Assembly (NCBI GenBank): GCA_013396995.1
Contig: VWZP01007456.1
Location: 1,389,231-1,453,230, forward strand
From: Dicaeum eximium
Taxonomy: Eukaryota; Chordata; Aves; Passeriformes; Dicaeidae
Reading direction: 5' to 3'
DNA length: 64,000 nucleotides
Both the position numbers and the translations under genes were made by a program. Shown piece by piece: positions 1 through 14,700 of this stretch. The notes beneath the pieces were generated by a model, which was given only the letters and a program-made list of their open reading frames with translations, ran no database searches and was not told where the DNA came from. Position 1 is the stretch's first letter, and the number at the start of each line of letters is the position of its first letter.

Positions 1-2738
1 CGTTCCGTGATTTGGTGGCACTTTTGTTTCCATTTACTTTTTGTTCCATTTACCTTTAATGACAAGCTTGTTCCCCTTAAGCGCCACAAAACAAAGACTA
101 CTTGGATGAATTTGCTCATCATAATCTCAAATTTTGGGCTCCTTCAGCTAGAAAGCACAGCAATGGTGTGCTAAACTGCATGGTTGCCTTGAAAAGTGAA
201 GACTTTAATTACTGTGGTCTCAAAATGCTGTGAAATAGATGAAGTTCCTAACTTGCTTTCCAAATAGGAAACACACTGTTGTCTCTACTGCTATTTTTAT
301 TAGGACAGAGCAGATTGTGATCTCTGTTTCTGGGATGAACAACCATTCACAAGGGAGATCGGCGAAAATGTGAAAAAGGGAAGAAAAATTCATTAAACCG
401 TGTTTACATCCAAACCATCCCATGTGAAAACCTGCATTTTTCAGGAAGTACCAGGGTATTGAATGACTGTTTGGGGTTTTTTGTATGTGTTGGGCATTAA
501 AAAGTACTGCATCTCCTCTCAAATGAAAACTCCAGTGTGCATTGTGCTGAAATAAGAGACAAGGTTAAGTAAATTCTAAGCCAATGAACAATTTCTTTGC
601 ATGAATCACTTTCATGAATTGTCATGGAGATATAGGCACTTGGCCTCAAAAGAGACACATTCATCAGCATTAGCAGTATAATGGAAGGCAGGCTTTGAAA
701 GATGATCTCCTGAGACAGCAGATTTTATCGTTGTTGTTGGCCATGTGGACATATGTGCAATTATATATGGAAACTTCATTTTGGTCTCCGGAGCACTGTT
801 ATCTTTCACAAACACCATTTTGTTATAATTCCTAATAATGGAAAACAAATTTAGAGGAAAACATGACTGACTTTAATTGTTCACCCAGATCAGGCTATGA
901 AAAACAGAAAGTTACAAAACTAATTATGGCTCAGCAATCTGAGGAAATTATTTAATTTCTATAGCACAGATGCTAGCACACTGGTCTTCTGTTACCTAGA
1001 TTAATTTTGCCAGCTTCTATTTACATAAATACTAATTATTACTTAATTTCAGCTGTTATTAACTGAACAGACAAAAAAGTGATTGGTTGTATACTTCTGA
1101 ACCCAGTTAGTTTTCTGATTGATGCTGCCTGCCGCAGGTTGTGACTTTAAAATATTAAAGAGAAAAAAATTTAATTTACCTGTTAATAACATGATAGAGG
1201 TAAAAATAGTCAAACTTTACGTTAATATGTGGTTTTCATTGATTACGAAGAGCCAAACACAACTGCAATCAGCTCCTGGGTTGACTAACATTTTGGTCAT
1301 GATGTTTCTGGCATCAGAAATACAAGTTTTAAATATGATTGATTAGAAGCAGTCTCTAGAAGATGGACTTTCTATCCTCACTATTGTCTCCTTGCATACA
1401 CATTTCTCTTTTTAACACACATGTTTATAAATTGCTTTTCTCTTTATAACTCAAAAGGGCAAATTAAGAGTCAAATTAAAACCTGGCAAAATCCTATGCA
1501 GCCTCTACTGGAGTCACTCTGAATTTTGGTTGCTCTGGCTGTATAAGGCTGTATGATTAAAGCATCATCTTTGTCCAGGGCTGTGCAACATATTACCTCT
1601 GTTTTTCCTATCATGGTGAAACAGTTTATCCCCAGAGCTCTAGGTTTTGCTTTTAAGGAAATAAAAAGATCACAAGGAAAGTCACAGCCAGACGAGTGCT
1701 GCGTATCAGAACCCACGGGTGGGATGATTACTCCTGGTTATTTATTTATTCATCTGTTAATAGCTGGTCTGACATTTTGTTTATTCTTTCTTTGTAATCC
1801 TGCATTCTTTACCCAACTTCTTGTCTGCCTTTGGCTTCAGGAGCCCAGCTGTCTGTGGCAGTAGCTGGTGCCTGGCACCTCCCTGGCTGCGGGCAGCTGG
1901 AGCAATGCCTGAGGGAAGGGCATCCTGCCCCATCCCAATGCTCTGCCTGGGAGCACCAGGGGCCTGCTCTCACCCTGGGGTCAGAGGGACCTCCAGCCAG
2001 ATACCCATTGCCTTTCAAACAGTACAAGTAACAGCACTTGGGACAACACACTCAGTTTTGAAGCTTTTGAAGAAAAGGGAAAGGCTTTTCAATGGGTTTA
2101 GAGTCAGGGCCCAAATGTTTTTGCTCAGCATCACTGCATGACTCAATGCATCTGTGGAGTTAGTGTGTTATTATTCAGGACAAAACCACTTTTAACTCCT
2201 ATAATGACATTACTTTATTGCCAGGTTTTGTCTTAGATTTTTTTTTAAAGGATCAAATTTTCAAGTTTTGTTTTTTCACAAGAGCTGAAGCAAGCAAGAC
2301 TTTTTTCATTAAACAAATACAAACCTCATACAAAACAACAGAGCTGATGGATGTTAATCTTGCCTGCTAAATATGGATCCTGTCTGGAAAGGTGAGAAAG
2401 CTCTAGAGCTTCCTCACTTCCCTGCCAGGGAACATCCCATTCCCCTGACAGCATTTTTTCCAAAGGAAAAGAATGGTCAGGAGAGATTTATCAGCCAGAT
2501 CTAAGCATGCAAGAAGGGTAGGACTCCAACCTTCATGCATCTGTCCCTCTGAAACGTTGTGTACAGAAATATTACCAATTTCTTGATCAGTTGGAACAAG
2601 TGGAAACAGCCAGAGGGTAAGACACCCACACAGGCAAGCAGAGTTTTGACATGTAAGGCAAACTAAAGAGAGGCCAAATCACCGAAACTAAAATAGCTCA
2701 TTATTAGTTAAATTGTGAATAAAAAGACAGGAGAGGGG

Positions 2739-2757
2739 AAAAAAAAAAAAAAAAAAA
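2739..2757. repeat. poly(A) tract
   Basis: Nineteen A residues follow GACAGGAGAGGGG. No retroposon body is recognisable upstream. Confidence 0.9.
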
Positions 2758-4243
2758 GAGGGAGAATAGCCTTTCCATGGGTTTGGAGGAACAGCAGGCT
2801 CAAATCACTGGGGCTGAATATGGGCAATGGCCTCCTGACTGTATTAAACATCCAGTATCTGGATGTTTTCCTAAAATGTGTACATAGGGCAATTCATATA
2901 GAAAGAAAAGAAGGAACAGCAGTGCAAACACATGACAGTCACAGTGCTCTGTCATGGACTTTGAGAGATCATTAAGGATAAATGGGAATTAATGATTACT
3001 GATGGTGATAATTTGCGTGCAATTGCACTGTGGCTCTGCATGGCACTTCAGAAGGATGTTAATGAGTAAAAAAAGCAGAAGGAAAAAACCCAGATCCTTC
3101 CCTACAGTCTGCTGTCTAATTTAGACAAATGTAGATGTGGAGATAAAGAAATGACATGTATAGGAAATAAATTAACTTAATTATGCAATGTAAATGTATA
3201 ATGTGTGAGTGATGTGATGAGAATGAAGAGCTGATCAAAAATTCCCCCATACAATATTTCTTTTCTGGCAAGAAGATGCAAAGCTAGATAGAGGCCAGCA
3301 CCATCTCCTCTACCACCACCACCAGCTCAAGGGAACTGCCAGGCAGAAGACTGGTAAGCAATTTTGGGGTTGCAAGTCTGATGACAAGGCAGTACAACCA
3401 GCACCCAAGCATCTGGCTGAGTGCCAGCACTCCTACCTTGCGCTGGAGAACCACTTTTCTTTGTGTTTTGCCTGGTGCCTGGTATTTTCCAAGAAGCTCC
3501 GTTTTGCAATTCTGCTGAATAAAAACTTTTTTTCTTCAATACTACTAGAGGTGGCAGAGTGCTACTACAAATTCTGCTTTTACACAACTTCAAGACAATC
3601 AACTTAATGGGTGTTATTTACTCAGTGTGTCCTGTGGTGGGTGTGAAGTTCCAGCTAATTTTCATGACAAGGTCTCAGTAAGTAAAAACACCAATCTTGC
3701 CACATCCTATACATATCTGTACACATGTGGATGCACAGAATCTAAGTTTGAGGCCTTCTCAGTCACAAAGTATGTAATGGGTGTTCATTTTAGGTATTTA
3801 GGTTATCTGTCCCTGAAGAGCAGCATTTTGAACCTCCTGGGTTGTGTCTGCACCAACCTTTTTGGGCCATGCCCAGGACCTGGCAGCTGTTTGACCAGGT
3901 CAGGCATTTGCTGTGATGTGCCCTGATCTCAACCAGCAAATACCTCTGAATAGATGCCTGGGTTTGGAGACAGCTATGGGTAATATCCTAGAGTTGGGAG
4001 AAAGACAGGACATACACATATAGGCTGGGCTATGTTAGTATATAAGGTTATTTCTCAGCCTTTTCTGCCCTAAAGAATTGGTGAAGAAAACTGAGTGGCC
4101 ACCTTGCAGAGCACTGATAACATGGTTTTCATTCCCAACCCAAGTCCTTTGCTTGCAAGAGCAAAGTTATAATGTTATAATGTGTGTGTGTAGAGGGTAA
4201 AAGTTTTTCTCCCCATGTGGCTTCTGGGATCACTTCCCTTTGT

Positions 4244-4267
4244 TGAGAGTGGTGCTGAGAGTGGTGC
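4244..4267. repeat. 12-bp tandem duplication
   Basis: Two copies of GAGAGTGGTGCT lie head to tail. Confidence 0.85.
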
Positions 4268-5683
4268 TAATTTTTTGAAGTCCTTTTTAAGGCTTTCCAA
4301 AGCAAATTGTAGCTGCTCTTAATGCCTGGACTTGGATGGAGGAAACAAGCATGGGAATCCATTCTCTTTGCACAGCTCTGTATTTCCAGGAATGAGGAAA
4401 GGAAGGACAGTGCTACCCACAAACCCCTATGGACACAACCGTGCCTTCACATAGCTTCATCTGTAATTTGCATGTGTGTGGGCATGTGTATGTATTTCAC
4501 CCATATATTTTACATACTTACAGAAAAATAAACTCTGACCTGACTGACAACTTATATAATTCTCCATAGCAAGTGCCTCACTTTAAGGTATGATTAAGCC
4601 ACGCTTGTGTCATCTTGGCGATGACGCTCTGTCTGCTGTGTCCTGGGAAAGCAGGCTGAAGTGCCCTGGCCACTGGCCAGTCCCCCACTATGCCCACTCA
4701 GCTGCCTGCCCTACTCCCTCAAGTTCAACATATTGCAGTGATTTATTATGGTTTCTATTACAAATCAATGGATTTTAAGACTAGACAACCCCTAGGTCTC
4801 AGCTGTGTACACCGAGCCTGCCAAGGGGGCAGCAGGGGAAGCGCATCCCTCCTCTAATGAAGGCACAATGTCCCTCCTGGCTCCTTTCCCAGCGAGGTGA
4901 AATACTATCCCCATCTCTCTGGCTATAAACAGTAACTGTGCGGGTGCTGGGAAAAGCTTTAACTCCTACAGTCAGCACAAAAAGCGGAGGAAACCAGGCA
5001 GACTGCTTTCCTGAGAAGGACTGACCACGAGATCCCAATAAAACCCATGTCCAAAGAGAGACTGAGTGGGCAGCTCAGTCAGAGGTACCCCAGTGGGTAC
5101 CTCAGCTTTGGGGAGCACAAATTTCTGCAAATTCAGGGAGATCAAAGGAGATACGAGAGCTCCCAAGGTGCCGCTGCAGTGTGTGAACTGCATTTCTGCC
5201 AAGACATTCCTTAGTATAAAATCTTGGGCACGGTGCATAAATTTAGTTGGTCCCTAAGCTGCGATCCAATTATTTTGTGAGGCAAGGTGATTTGCTCTTC
5301 TTGTAGAAAACCTGCAGCCTGAATCAATGGATACAAGCACAATGAGCCTGAGAAGCTGCACAGAGACTGCACTTTTGTCCTAAATTGCTTCTACATTATC
5401 TCTGGGAGGTCTCAGTAGATTAAGGTCTAATTGCACTCAAGTTAATACACCTGATGGCCCTGTCAAAAGCCATAAAAATAAATTTTGAGTTGTATCACGT
5501 GATTTTGCTCAAAGTTGCATGTTCATGGAAACCATACCTGGGTAAATGTCTTTTTTTCTTTGTGGATTTCTCTGCTGCCTCTCCTCTTCAGGGAACTCTG
5601 CAACAGAAGCAATGCTGTGTTATTGATAAGCTAAATACAAAGCCTGCAAGTTTGGCAGGTTTCACCACTAAACAATTCTTTTA

Positions 5684-5877
5684 GGAGGGAAAAAAGAAAG
5701 AAAGAGAGAGAGAAAGAAGGAAGGAAAAGAAAAGAAAAGAAAAGAAAAGAAAAGAAAAGAAAAGAAAAGAAAAGAAAAGAAAAGAAAAGAAAAGAAAAGA
5801 AAAGAAAAGAAAAGAAAAGAAAAGAAAAGAAAAGAAAAGAAAAGAAAGAAAGAAGGAAAGAAAAAAAGAAAGAAAGA
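5684..5877. repeat. (AAAAG)n microsatellite
   Basis: A purine-only tract begins as imperfect AAAG/AAGG units and becomes about 24 near-perfect AAAAG pentamers (about 5725-5846). It then degenerates into AAAG units and runs into the gap at 5878. The pure block indicates recent expansion by slippage. The two long open frames across it consist of Ser/Phe/Leu repeats on the minus strand and are artefacts. Confidence 0.97.
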
Positions 5878-6313
5878 NNNNNNNNNNNNNNNNNNNNNNN
5901 NNNNNNNNNNNNNNNNNNNNNNNNNNNNNNNNNNNNNNNNNNNNNNNNNNNNNNNNNNNNNNNNNNNNNNNNNNNNNNNNNNNNNNNNNNNNNNNNNNNN
6001 NNNNNNNNNNNNNNNNNNNNNNNNNNNNNNNNNNNNNNNNNNNNNNNNNNNNNNNNNNNNNNNNNNNNNNNNNNNNNNNNNNNNNNNNNNNNNNNNNNNN
6101 NNNNNNNNNNNNNNNNNNNNNNNNNNNNNNNNNNNNNNNNNNNNNNNNNNNNNNNNNNNNNNNNNNNNNNNNNNNNNNNNNNNNNNNNNNNNNNNNNNNN
6201 NNNNNNNNNNNNNNNNNNNNNNNNNNNNNNNNNNNNNNNNNNNNNNNNNNNNNNNNNNNNNNNNNNNNNNNNNNNNNNNNNNNNNNNNNNNNNNNNNNNN
6301 NNNNNNNNNNNNN
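5878..6313. other. assembly gap after AAAAG repeat
   Basis: This is a run of 436 N. Its left edge is still within the purine-rich microsatellite and its right edge is unique sequence starting TTTTTGGCTA. The missing DNA probably includes more of the repeat. Confidence 0.97.
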
Positions 6314-7690
6314 TTTTTGGCTAAACTTGATTTTTGCATGGGGCAATGATTCATGTTTGATTAATCCAGGGCAGAAGTCCAAGAATCTTACTCACAGTCG
6401 ATGTGAAACACATTGTGGACACCTCAGCGGAAAGCAACCCCCCAAAAAATAGGCAAGTGCATGCATGTTTAAGCCATGTGGCATAACATTATTTGTTAAT
6501 CCATGCTAGCAAACATACTGAGGAGCCCAGATAAAGACCAGATAATTTTCTGATATTTTTGAATTTACTTCATAAACCAGATTTGATTTGTTTTGCAAAT
6601 CTTTATATCCCTTTATAAGCAAATATTTTTAAGTCATGGAAATTATCTCATCATCACTGCTTCACTGAGAAACCTCTCATTTCCCAAACGGAAAAGCACA
6701 GTTTTCCTGGGTAGTGAGAGGTAGAGCACCATCAGGATGTTACCAATGTTTACTTGTGTGTCAGGACTGGTTTCCAAACCAGTGTGAGCTGGGCCTATTT
6801 AGAAAAGGCATAAATTTGACACTTTTCAGGTTGAGGTATCAGAGCAGATGAAAACACATCAGAGAAAAATAAAAGCAGAAAGCTGGAAAGTGCAGAATTT
6901 GAATTCAAAGCAGGCCATGTTGCTTTGTCTGTGCCCAGATCCTGAAGGCCGATACTCCCCAGATCACCCTGATATTCTGGCCTGTTTTATTTATTACCTC
7001 TGTTTATATTTGCTTTGTGGGGGACAATTTCCAGCTGAGGTAAAGCCTGGGCTCTCATGGGTTGCCCATGGCTGGCAATGTGAGCTGCCCTCCTCCTCTG
7101 GTCCATGTGATGGGACAGTGTCCCTGGACCAGAACCTGCTCCCATGTCAGGTGGGCTAAATCCCAGCCTCTGTATCCCACACTAGCCCAGCACTGCAAAC
7201 CATGAGCCCAGGGAAGAGGAAGGGACAGGAGGCAGAGGCATCCTGTTAATTAGCTAAGCCCAGTCTCGCGCCCAGCCATGAGCTGGCAGAAAACACTGAG
7301 TGAGCTCGGGCACCAGCACACACACCACGTACAAATCACACCAAGAGCTTTCCCTGGCTTTGTGGTTTCTGCCTGTTCAGCTCTGCAGCTACTGCACATC
7401 ATAATTATTGCACACTAAGACAAATCTCTCCTTCTACTCTTTGTTATACACAGATAAGTAGTTAAAACCCATTCAAACGCAGCACCATATGCCCAAGACA
7501 TACTACAGGGTTTTTTTTTTTGCTAATCTGCTGTCTACTTTAATCCAGTGATTTCCTATAACTAATGAAGCTGAGTAAGAGAAATGTCTTTTTCTGGATA
7601 CTGAAACAGTTCAATAAAAAAGGCTTTAAACACAAAAATCATCATATGAAAACCTGTTATACAAGCTTAGGCAGGATAAACAGTTACTGT

Positions 7691-7725
7691 TTTCTCTCTC
7701 TCTCTCTCTCTTTTTTTTTTTTTTT
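7691..7725. repeat. (TC)n plus T tract
   Basis: A polypyrimidine run of about nine TC units followed by about 15 T residues. Confidence 0.92.
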
Positions 7726-8728
7726 ATGTGGTGTTATTCTGGAAGCAGATATGTAACTGAAAGCAATCACCAGTCAGCAGCATCACTCCCTGGCATGCAA
7801 GAGGGGTCATTCTGGTTGAAGAGAGATGGGGCATAGCCCTAGTCCTCACATTCACTTCTTTTCCATGTGACTTCAAGCAAGAACAACTTGAGTAAAAGGA
7901 GGTTGTCTGGATACTGCATTTAATTTGTAAGCCCTTAAAGTCAGGGATGAGGCTATCAATTTCTGTAGAGGCCTCAATGCCCAGTTGTAGCAAATAGCTA
8001 CTCAGGCTAGATATGAAAAACCTTGTGCCAAATGCTATAAACCTCTTGCTCTTACCTGGAGGCAAAAGGTTACACTTAGACACATCCAGCTTGAGAAGCT
8101 GGGGGATATAAACACATGGACTATAGTGTGCAAGATAAAGTAATAAAGACTTTGCTGTGTATTACGGGATAATACTTGGAAAACAAGGGGAAGGGAATTA
8201 AAATTTAAGTCGATTACATGGATCACAAGCAGAGAAACAGGTAGGTAGCAATCCAGCTTTGGAAACTGTAAGCTCCACTCTTCACTGAAATAATGAATTT
8301 CACAGATCCAGACTAACAGGTTTGTAACATATTGCCCTTGATGAGGCCTCATTTTAAGCACTTTCACACTGTCCCGTTTGGATTTGCATAAGAACAACTT
8401 TGTAATCAGTGCTCAGGTGGGAGACTGCTTTGTATTTCCATAGGGCAGAGACTCAACCTTAGGCTGAGTCTGTCCTTGGTGTAAGGAAAAGATGGGAACA
8501 TTTACCTTTGGGGACTGCCTGTGGATTACAGGGAGAAACTTCCCTCACATGTGTCAGTGGAGGACTGGAACACAGGCATAGCAACAAGGGACTGCCTGGC
8601 CATAACCCCCCTAAGCCCTGTATGAAAACAAAGCAGTATCTCCATTTCAGCACTATGGGACCAGGCTGCACATGTGTATGAACCAGCAACCAATACAGCT
8701 GCTGTTTTAGCTGGACTAAGGGCAGAGG

Positions 8729-8743
8729 CTGCTGCTGCTGCTA
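8729..8743. repeat. (GCT)5 microsatellite
   Basis: Five GCT triplets in non-coding sequence. Confidence 0.85.
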
Positions 8744-11700
8744 AAAGTAGGGGAATGTGCTACAAGCTTAAATTATTTAAAATTCAAAATGGTCCAATAA
8801 ATGAGCATTTCTCTTTGATGTACAGGAAATTGGCATCAGAGCTGATATGAATTAATGCTAGAAGGAACATTTCTATACTACTTTCTATGCTCAAGAGACC
8901 AGCCAGGGTTGGCTGTCTACCAAAAAGTCTTTCAGTGATGGTTAAACAAGATTTTATTAGTCCTTTGGTTAACAGTCTCTTAAGAAAGTGGTTACTTGTG
9001 CACAAATTTCCTACCTCTACAGTTTCACTGCAATTTGTTGATGGATCTCTTGGCTACCAAAGAGACCCAACGTATGGAGGCCCAGTGTTTTAAAAATTAA
9101 ACTTCCCAAAAGATTACTGGACGTAGGGATTACAGTATTAACAGCGGGAAGAGACACAATTACTTTTACTTTCACTTGGAGCCTAGCAGGGACGGGAAGA
9201 GGTAATTTGCGTCTTCTGGTGAATTCCATTTTTAACAGGTCAAAGAAGAGCCCTGCAAAGTGAGCAGTGAAAGTGAGTAGTGAAACCCACGTGGGGAACA
9301 GCAAGCAGGAGTCAAATGCACTGGAATTGGAGGTTGAGCAAAATGTGAAAATAAAATTTGAGTTAAGAGCAATTGTACGTGTAAACACATTATAGACTCC
9401 AAGTTTTCATATTGAAGCAAGTGCTGAGTAGGATGAGAATAGAGCTGCAAACAGGCATTGGTAGAGAAGGATTTGGAAAATGAGAGAACCAAGAGTCCCT
9501 AAGAGCTGCCATCCTGTCACTTTATTCACTGCTCTCGAGAGGAGCAAGTAATTTGGGTGGCAGTCTGGCATCTGCAGGCAAATGTGGGCTTGCTATCATA
9601 TGTGCATCAAACTGAACCTGCAAAATCCAGTAGTCAGTCACTGCAGTGACAATGTCTGCAACTAAAAACAGAGAGGCTGCATCAGAAAGTCCAGCCCCAA
9701 AGGCAGTTTCTATTACTGTGATGTGTGAGGAATTATACACCAGCATCACTGGTGCTTATGGGCTGTATAAATAATGTTCTGTGCCAATGATGGCTTGCTA
9801 CCAATTGCTTTGAATGGGATAATCACAATTTTCATTTGCATTCATTAGGAGATACTCCTATGAAGGCTCTGACAGTATTTTAAAAAATTATGCACAAGTG
9901 ACCGAATCCACTTGCTCCAAATCCAGCAGTAGGTGAAGCCGGCCAGTATTAGCAGTAACTGCAAGGCTAACATCTTCAGAGCTGCACATTGGCATTTCAT
10001 AACAAGAGCTAAATTCTTGCCAGCTTCTGGGGCCTTTCAGCTTCAAGAATGAACAAGCCATCCAGAGAGACATAATGTCTGCCCCACAGAATGTGACTCA
10101 TCAAGAGATCTTGCCAACAGACCAACCTTTTCATAGCTCTTACTCTCCAAGAAATACCAGTGGTTTAAATGAAGGTAACTCTTCTATGTGAATGAGAAGA
10201 AAACCAGATCCTCTTGTTAACGGATGGTCAGAGGGTGGATTTATCCCCAAGAGATGTAAACCAGTGTTCATTAACTGCACCACTAATCAGGAACGCTTCA
10301 CTTGGAGCATTTTCCAGGCACTGTGCAGGACTGCATAAGAAGATTCTGTCAGGAGATGAAAAAGGATGGGGATCTCCATGTTCCTTCTCCAGCAAACCCC
10401 ATCCACACAAATGAAGCTCTGCTGGCCACTGCAGGCTGTTTCCCTCTTAACTTTTTGCAGATTTGGATTTGCCAGCCCCTGACACTGAGGACGTGCACGA
10501 TTCTCCTTCATCTCACTGTTTTAGAGCTACCCCTGTTTGCCCAGTCTTGCAGATAAAAGAAAAAACCCTTTGTGCAGAGGTCTGCCACTCTTAAATCAGT
10601 GATGAATAAACTCTTCTAAGAAGAAGAAAACATGACCTGGACAATGACCGGGACCTGTTTCTTTAGAAGAGGCAGATTTCAGCTATCACACTGCACTGTC
10701 CTTTAATGTTATCTGCCCACTTGGGAAAAGGAAGCATTTCCCATTTCTGTAGCAGTATCCCTTATTTAAGGTAAGACAGAGTGGCTTTCCATTCTTTCTT
10801 GAGGCCTGAAGTGTCTCTAAGTCCCAAGTACTCGACTGAAGTTTTGCTTTGCTGCCATCCCATTCTTCTGCATTTCAGCAGCTGCACAGTGAAACTACAG
10901 CTTTTTTATTGTGAACTCCTGTACATATCTACAGGATGGTTAATGGAACTGGAAAGTACAATGAAATTCTAATTGCTTTTCAATTGCTGTAGACCCTTGA
11001 AAGAGATATCTCACCAACCCCTGATAAAGCTGGGCTTGACGCAAGTGATCTGTATCTCCCTTCATTCCCATGTACATTTCATTTACTAGAAACCTCTAAA
11101 TACTGTGATATTCATCATTCACATGACCTAACAAAGCAAGCCATGTCTGAAATATCATAAGCATTACAGTTCAGGATAAAAGACATCCCTTGAGTAAAAG
11201 AGCAGCAAAGCACACTAGCTTTCAGCACCAGCTTAAATTTCCCTAACGCTGCATTACTCTATTGTGCTAAGCTTATGAATAGGAGCCTCTTTCTTTTGCC
11301 TCTCACTATGAACACACCACACTGCCTGTCTCATGTGGCTTCCTGGTGCCCTTCACATGCAGGCTGTGATATTAGCTGCCTTGGTGTTTACAAATAATGT
11401 GGTGTGACAGGTCTGGGAGCATGCTGGGGAGGGAAGCAGCAGGGTTGCACCTGCTGTCTGAAGCCCTGGAAGATTAGATGGCAGCTCTTGGGAGGATGGG
11501 AAACAGCTGGGCTGGATCTGTGTTCAGCTCACAACACACCATTTCACTTAATATTTGATCAGTGGAGGCTGATATGGGCACCAGAAACCAATATAATAAT
11601 TCTTGTTAATAAAATAATTACTAAATAATTACAGAACTAATTGGTAAAGGATATAGCCCAGTGATACAATAATTGTTATCATATAATAAAATAAATCCTG

Positions 11701-14700
11701 CAACAGACAGCTGAGATCCTAACCACTAACGTGTATCACTGTCTTACACAGTTGTTCTGCCCAAACATTTCCTAATAACTTGTTAAATTCATTAAAATAT
11801 ATTTTAAAAGTCCCTGTCTGTCCCATTTTGCTAAGATATAAGATATCCCAATTACATTATATTTGTCACAATACATAAAGAAAATTATAACACACTGAGA
11901 CCAGACTTTTCTTTCTAATGGGGGATCCTATTTCAGGTGAAGGAAACCAGAAAGAAGCAAGGCAGATGACTGCAGACAGTGCTTCTTTTTCCCCTCCTGC
12001 TACACTAGTAGAGTGACACTGATGTGCCAGGAGCAAACTCATCCCTCCGAGCCTCATCACCTTCCACTTGCACAGTTATTAAATGTGAGTTCTGCACGCT
12101 GTGCCCATTCCTTAACTCCTTTATCACAGGCACACGTGCTAACCCTCTGCCCAGGCACCACCTGAGCCTGAGCAGGAGGAACCACAGCACTGCATCCCTC
12201 ACAATCCTGCCAGGCAGGAGCACCAACCACAGCAGTTGGTGCTGCCTGGCCTCTGCTGCTCCCCCTCCCACCACACTGTGCCTGTAATGCCCATGGTATA
12301 ACCATGGCCAGGACACCCACCCCCGCCTCCCTGCTGGCACAGGAGGCAGGAGCAGCACCCCAAATTCCTCTACATCAGCTGAGCTGCAGTGATGGAGCAC
12401 CAGCCTGCAAAAGGGAGCCATGTCAACCTGCACCCCTTTGGGAAAGGACTTGTGGAAGAGTCAGGCTTAATCCCAGTGGTACGTGCTGCGCTGACACTGC
12501 CTGAGCCCTCCAATTACCTCGTTAGTGTAATCCCCGAGCAGACAGCCCGTGAAAAATGTGCTGGGCACTATGTACACACAGAAACAGACCTGTCCTGAAA
12601 CAACTTGGCAACAGGAACGGTGCTCATCAGCCACAAAACCCTACGGAAAGACACACTCCTGGTGCTCATAGCCCAGGCAGCACTTCAGCGTGCCCAGAGG
12701 GAAACAGCACCTCTCACTGTGAGGGCAGGCACCCAGCCAGCCCCTTGGCCAGCAGTGGCCATTTGGGCTCCCTTCTCCACCTCTCTGGACCAAACAGGGG
12801 TTGTGAAACTCGCTGAGAAGATGAAACAACTTGTACAACCATTTTAAAGCCTTCTTCTTCTCTCTTGTGCTGACTCTTACTGCAGTAGCCTGAGCAAAAC
12901 AGACGACTGCTAGAAAAAGCGACCCCTGACATGCCTGCCCTGACATCCACCATCCACCTCACACTGCTTGGCATCACCTCCATCACCCAGGGCTAAATGT
13001 AAACTGCCTGAAAACAGAGGGTGACTGACCTTCCCTCCTGCTCTCCATGAAAAAATGCTTCCCCAGAATGCTTTACTGAATGGGACTGCAGGCCAGGTAG
13101 TGCTCAGAGATGGGCTTGGGAGTTTGCATTCCCAAAGGAAGGCAGCATGAGAGCATTTATTGCTGATCACTGCACACCCAGCCTGGCATTTCCTGTCGCA
13201 CAGCCGACCTATTACAAGCATAAATGTTGTGGTTTTGTTTTGTTTTGGTTTGGTTTTTTTCCCCAGAAGAAGGGTAAGTTAGCAGTATATACACAGGGAA
13301 TAGACACCTGCTGTCCAGTTGCAGAGGTAGAGTCTGCTAATTCTCTGCACCAAGACCTTTTACAAAGTAATATTATAAAAATATTATAAAACATAGCTGG
13401 CAGTCCCATTATCAGGACAGACTTCAAAGGACTGGAGGAACAAACTGGAGAGTTTGACAGTGATGGGACAAAGCAGAATTAGACATGATTTGGGCAGTGC
13501 TGATAAAGGAGAGGAGAGGAGCTGAGCAGAGCTGAAAGCCCATACTAGGTCAGGAGGTTACTGCAACCATTTACAAAACTGGGACAGGGAGAAAACACAC
13601 AGCTCTGCAGGCTCTGTAGTGTTCAAGGTATGGGCCTAAACAGCAAATTTCATGGAATCTAGAAAAAAGAGGATTTTAGGAAGTCTTTTTGCAGAGAAAG
13701 ATATTCACAATGACACAACATCTGTGCTGTCCGCACTAATAGACCAACAGCTACAGGATTGTTCTTTACATTGGGGATGGAAATGAAAGTTTTCCCTGAG
13801 CAGACAACTATGAGAACAAGCATCTTCAATCTCCCCTGGATTAGAGGAACTTGCTGTTTCTATGAAGTATTAAATGAATTTCTAAAGAAGCAGAGAGATT
13901 AAAGGCCAGCTTCAATGATCCCCAACAAACATGTCCCAGACAGTCTTTGTAACCCTTGGTTGCCCGTCTATTATTTCACAATTTTAAGGACATTGCACTC
14001 TGAAAAAGGGTGTTATAAAAATAGAGCAAAAAGACAGTAAATTCAATTTGGATAGCTGGTGACATTTTTAAGCTTTGGATAGCTGCTACCTGTGGTGCAC
14101 TTTCTATACATCATTCAATGCATACAACAATTTACTGCCAGGTAATGGGTCACCCCCAAGAGATTCGTATCCAGCAAGCCATAGGAGTCACAGTTCAAGC
14201 CCAAATAAAGGTAGTTCTGCTACAATGAACAAGGCCATCAATTACAGGAATGAAATTCGGGCCAGAGTGTAGCACTTGTAATTAAGAAACATTGAAACCA
14301 AGGCAGACACAAGCGACAAGAAGGGAACAGAGTTCCTCCAAGCATGTCAGTGCAATGTCCACCCACCCTCCCAGCATAATCTGTGAAGGAAGAGTTGCCC
14401 TCATGGGAGAAAAGTGCTGGGCTACCTATGTGCCAAACTGCAGCTGGAAATGGAGGGAAAGAAATTGTTAGGAGAGCACGTAACTGCAAAATCTGCATTT
14501 CCTTAGTGAAACCAGTCTACAAAGATGTGTCAGCAGCAACCCTGTAAATATCAAATGAAAAGCTCTATGTGATTGATATAGCTTCACAAAAAATGTGCTT
14601 AGAAAGGAGTAGGACAAACCCAAGTGGGAACCCAGTGCTTCAAACATTAAAATTAAAAATGCACAGAAAAATTATAAATATTCCACAAATGCTAACAGCA

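Noticed and set aside
5668..6382. Two frames of about 230 codons on the minus strand over the AAAAG tract and gap
   Set aside because: They are Phe/Ser/Leu repeats from a microsatellite plus unknown residues.
12291..12307. CCATGGT-ATA-ACCATGG inverted repeat
   Set aside because: Only 7 bp in the stem; such palindromes are expected by chance in a window of this size.
12005..12433. 142-codon minus-strand frame
   Set aside because: The region is GC-rich with open frames on both strands; no family resemblance and no good splice sites flanking a conserved core.
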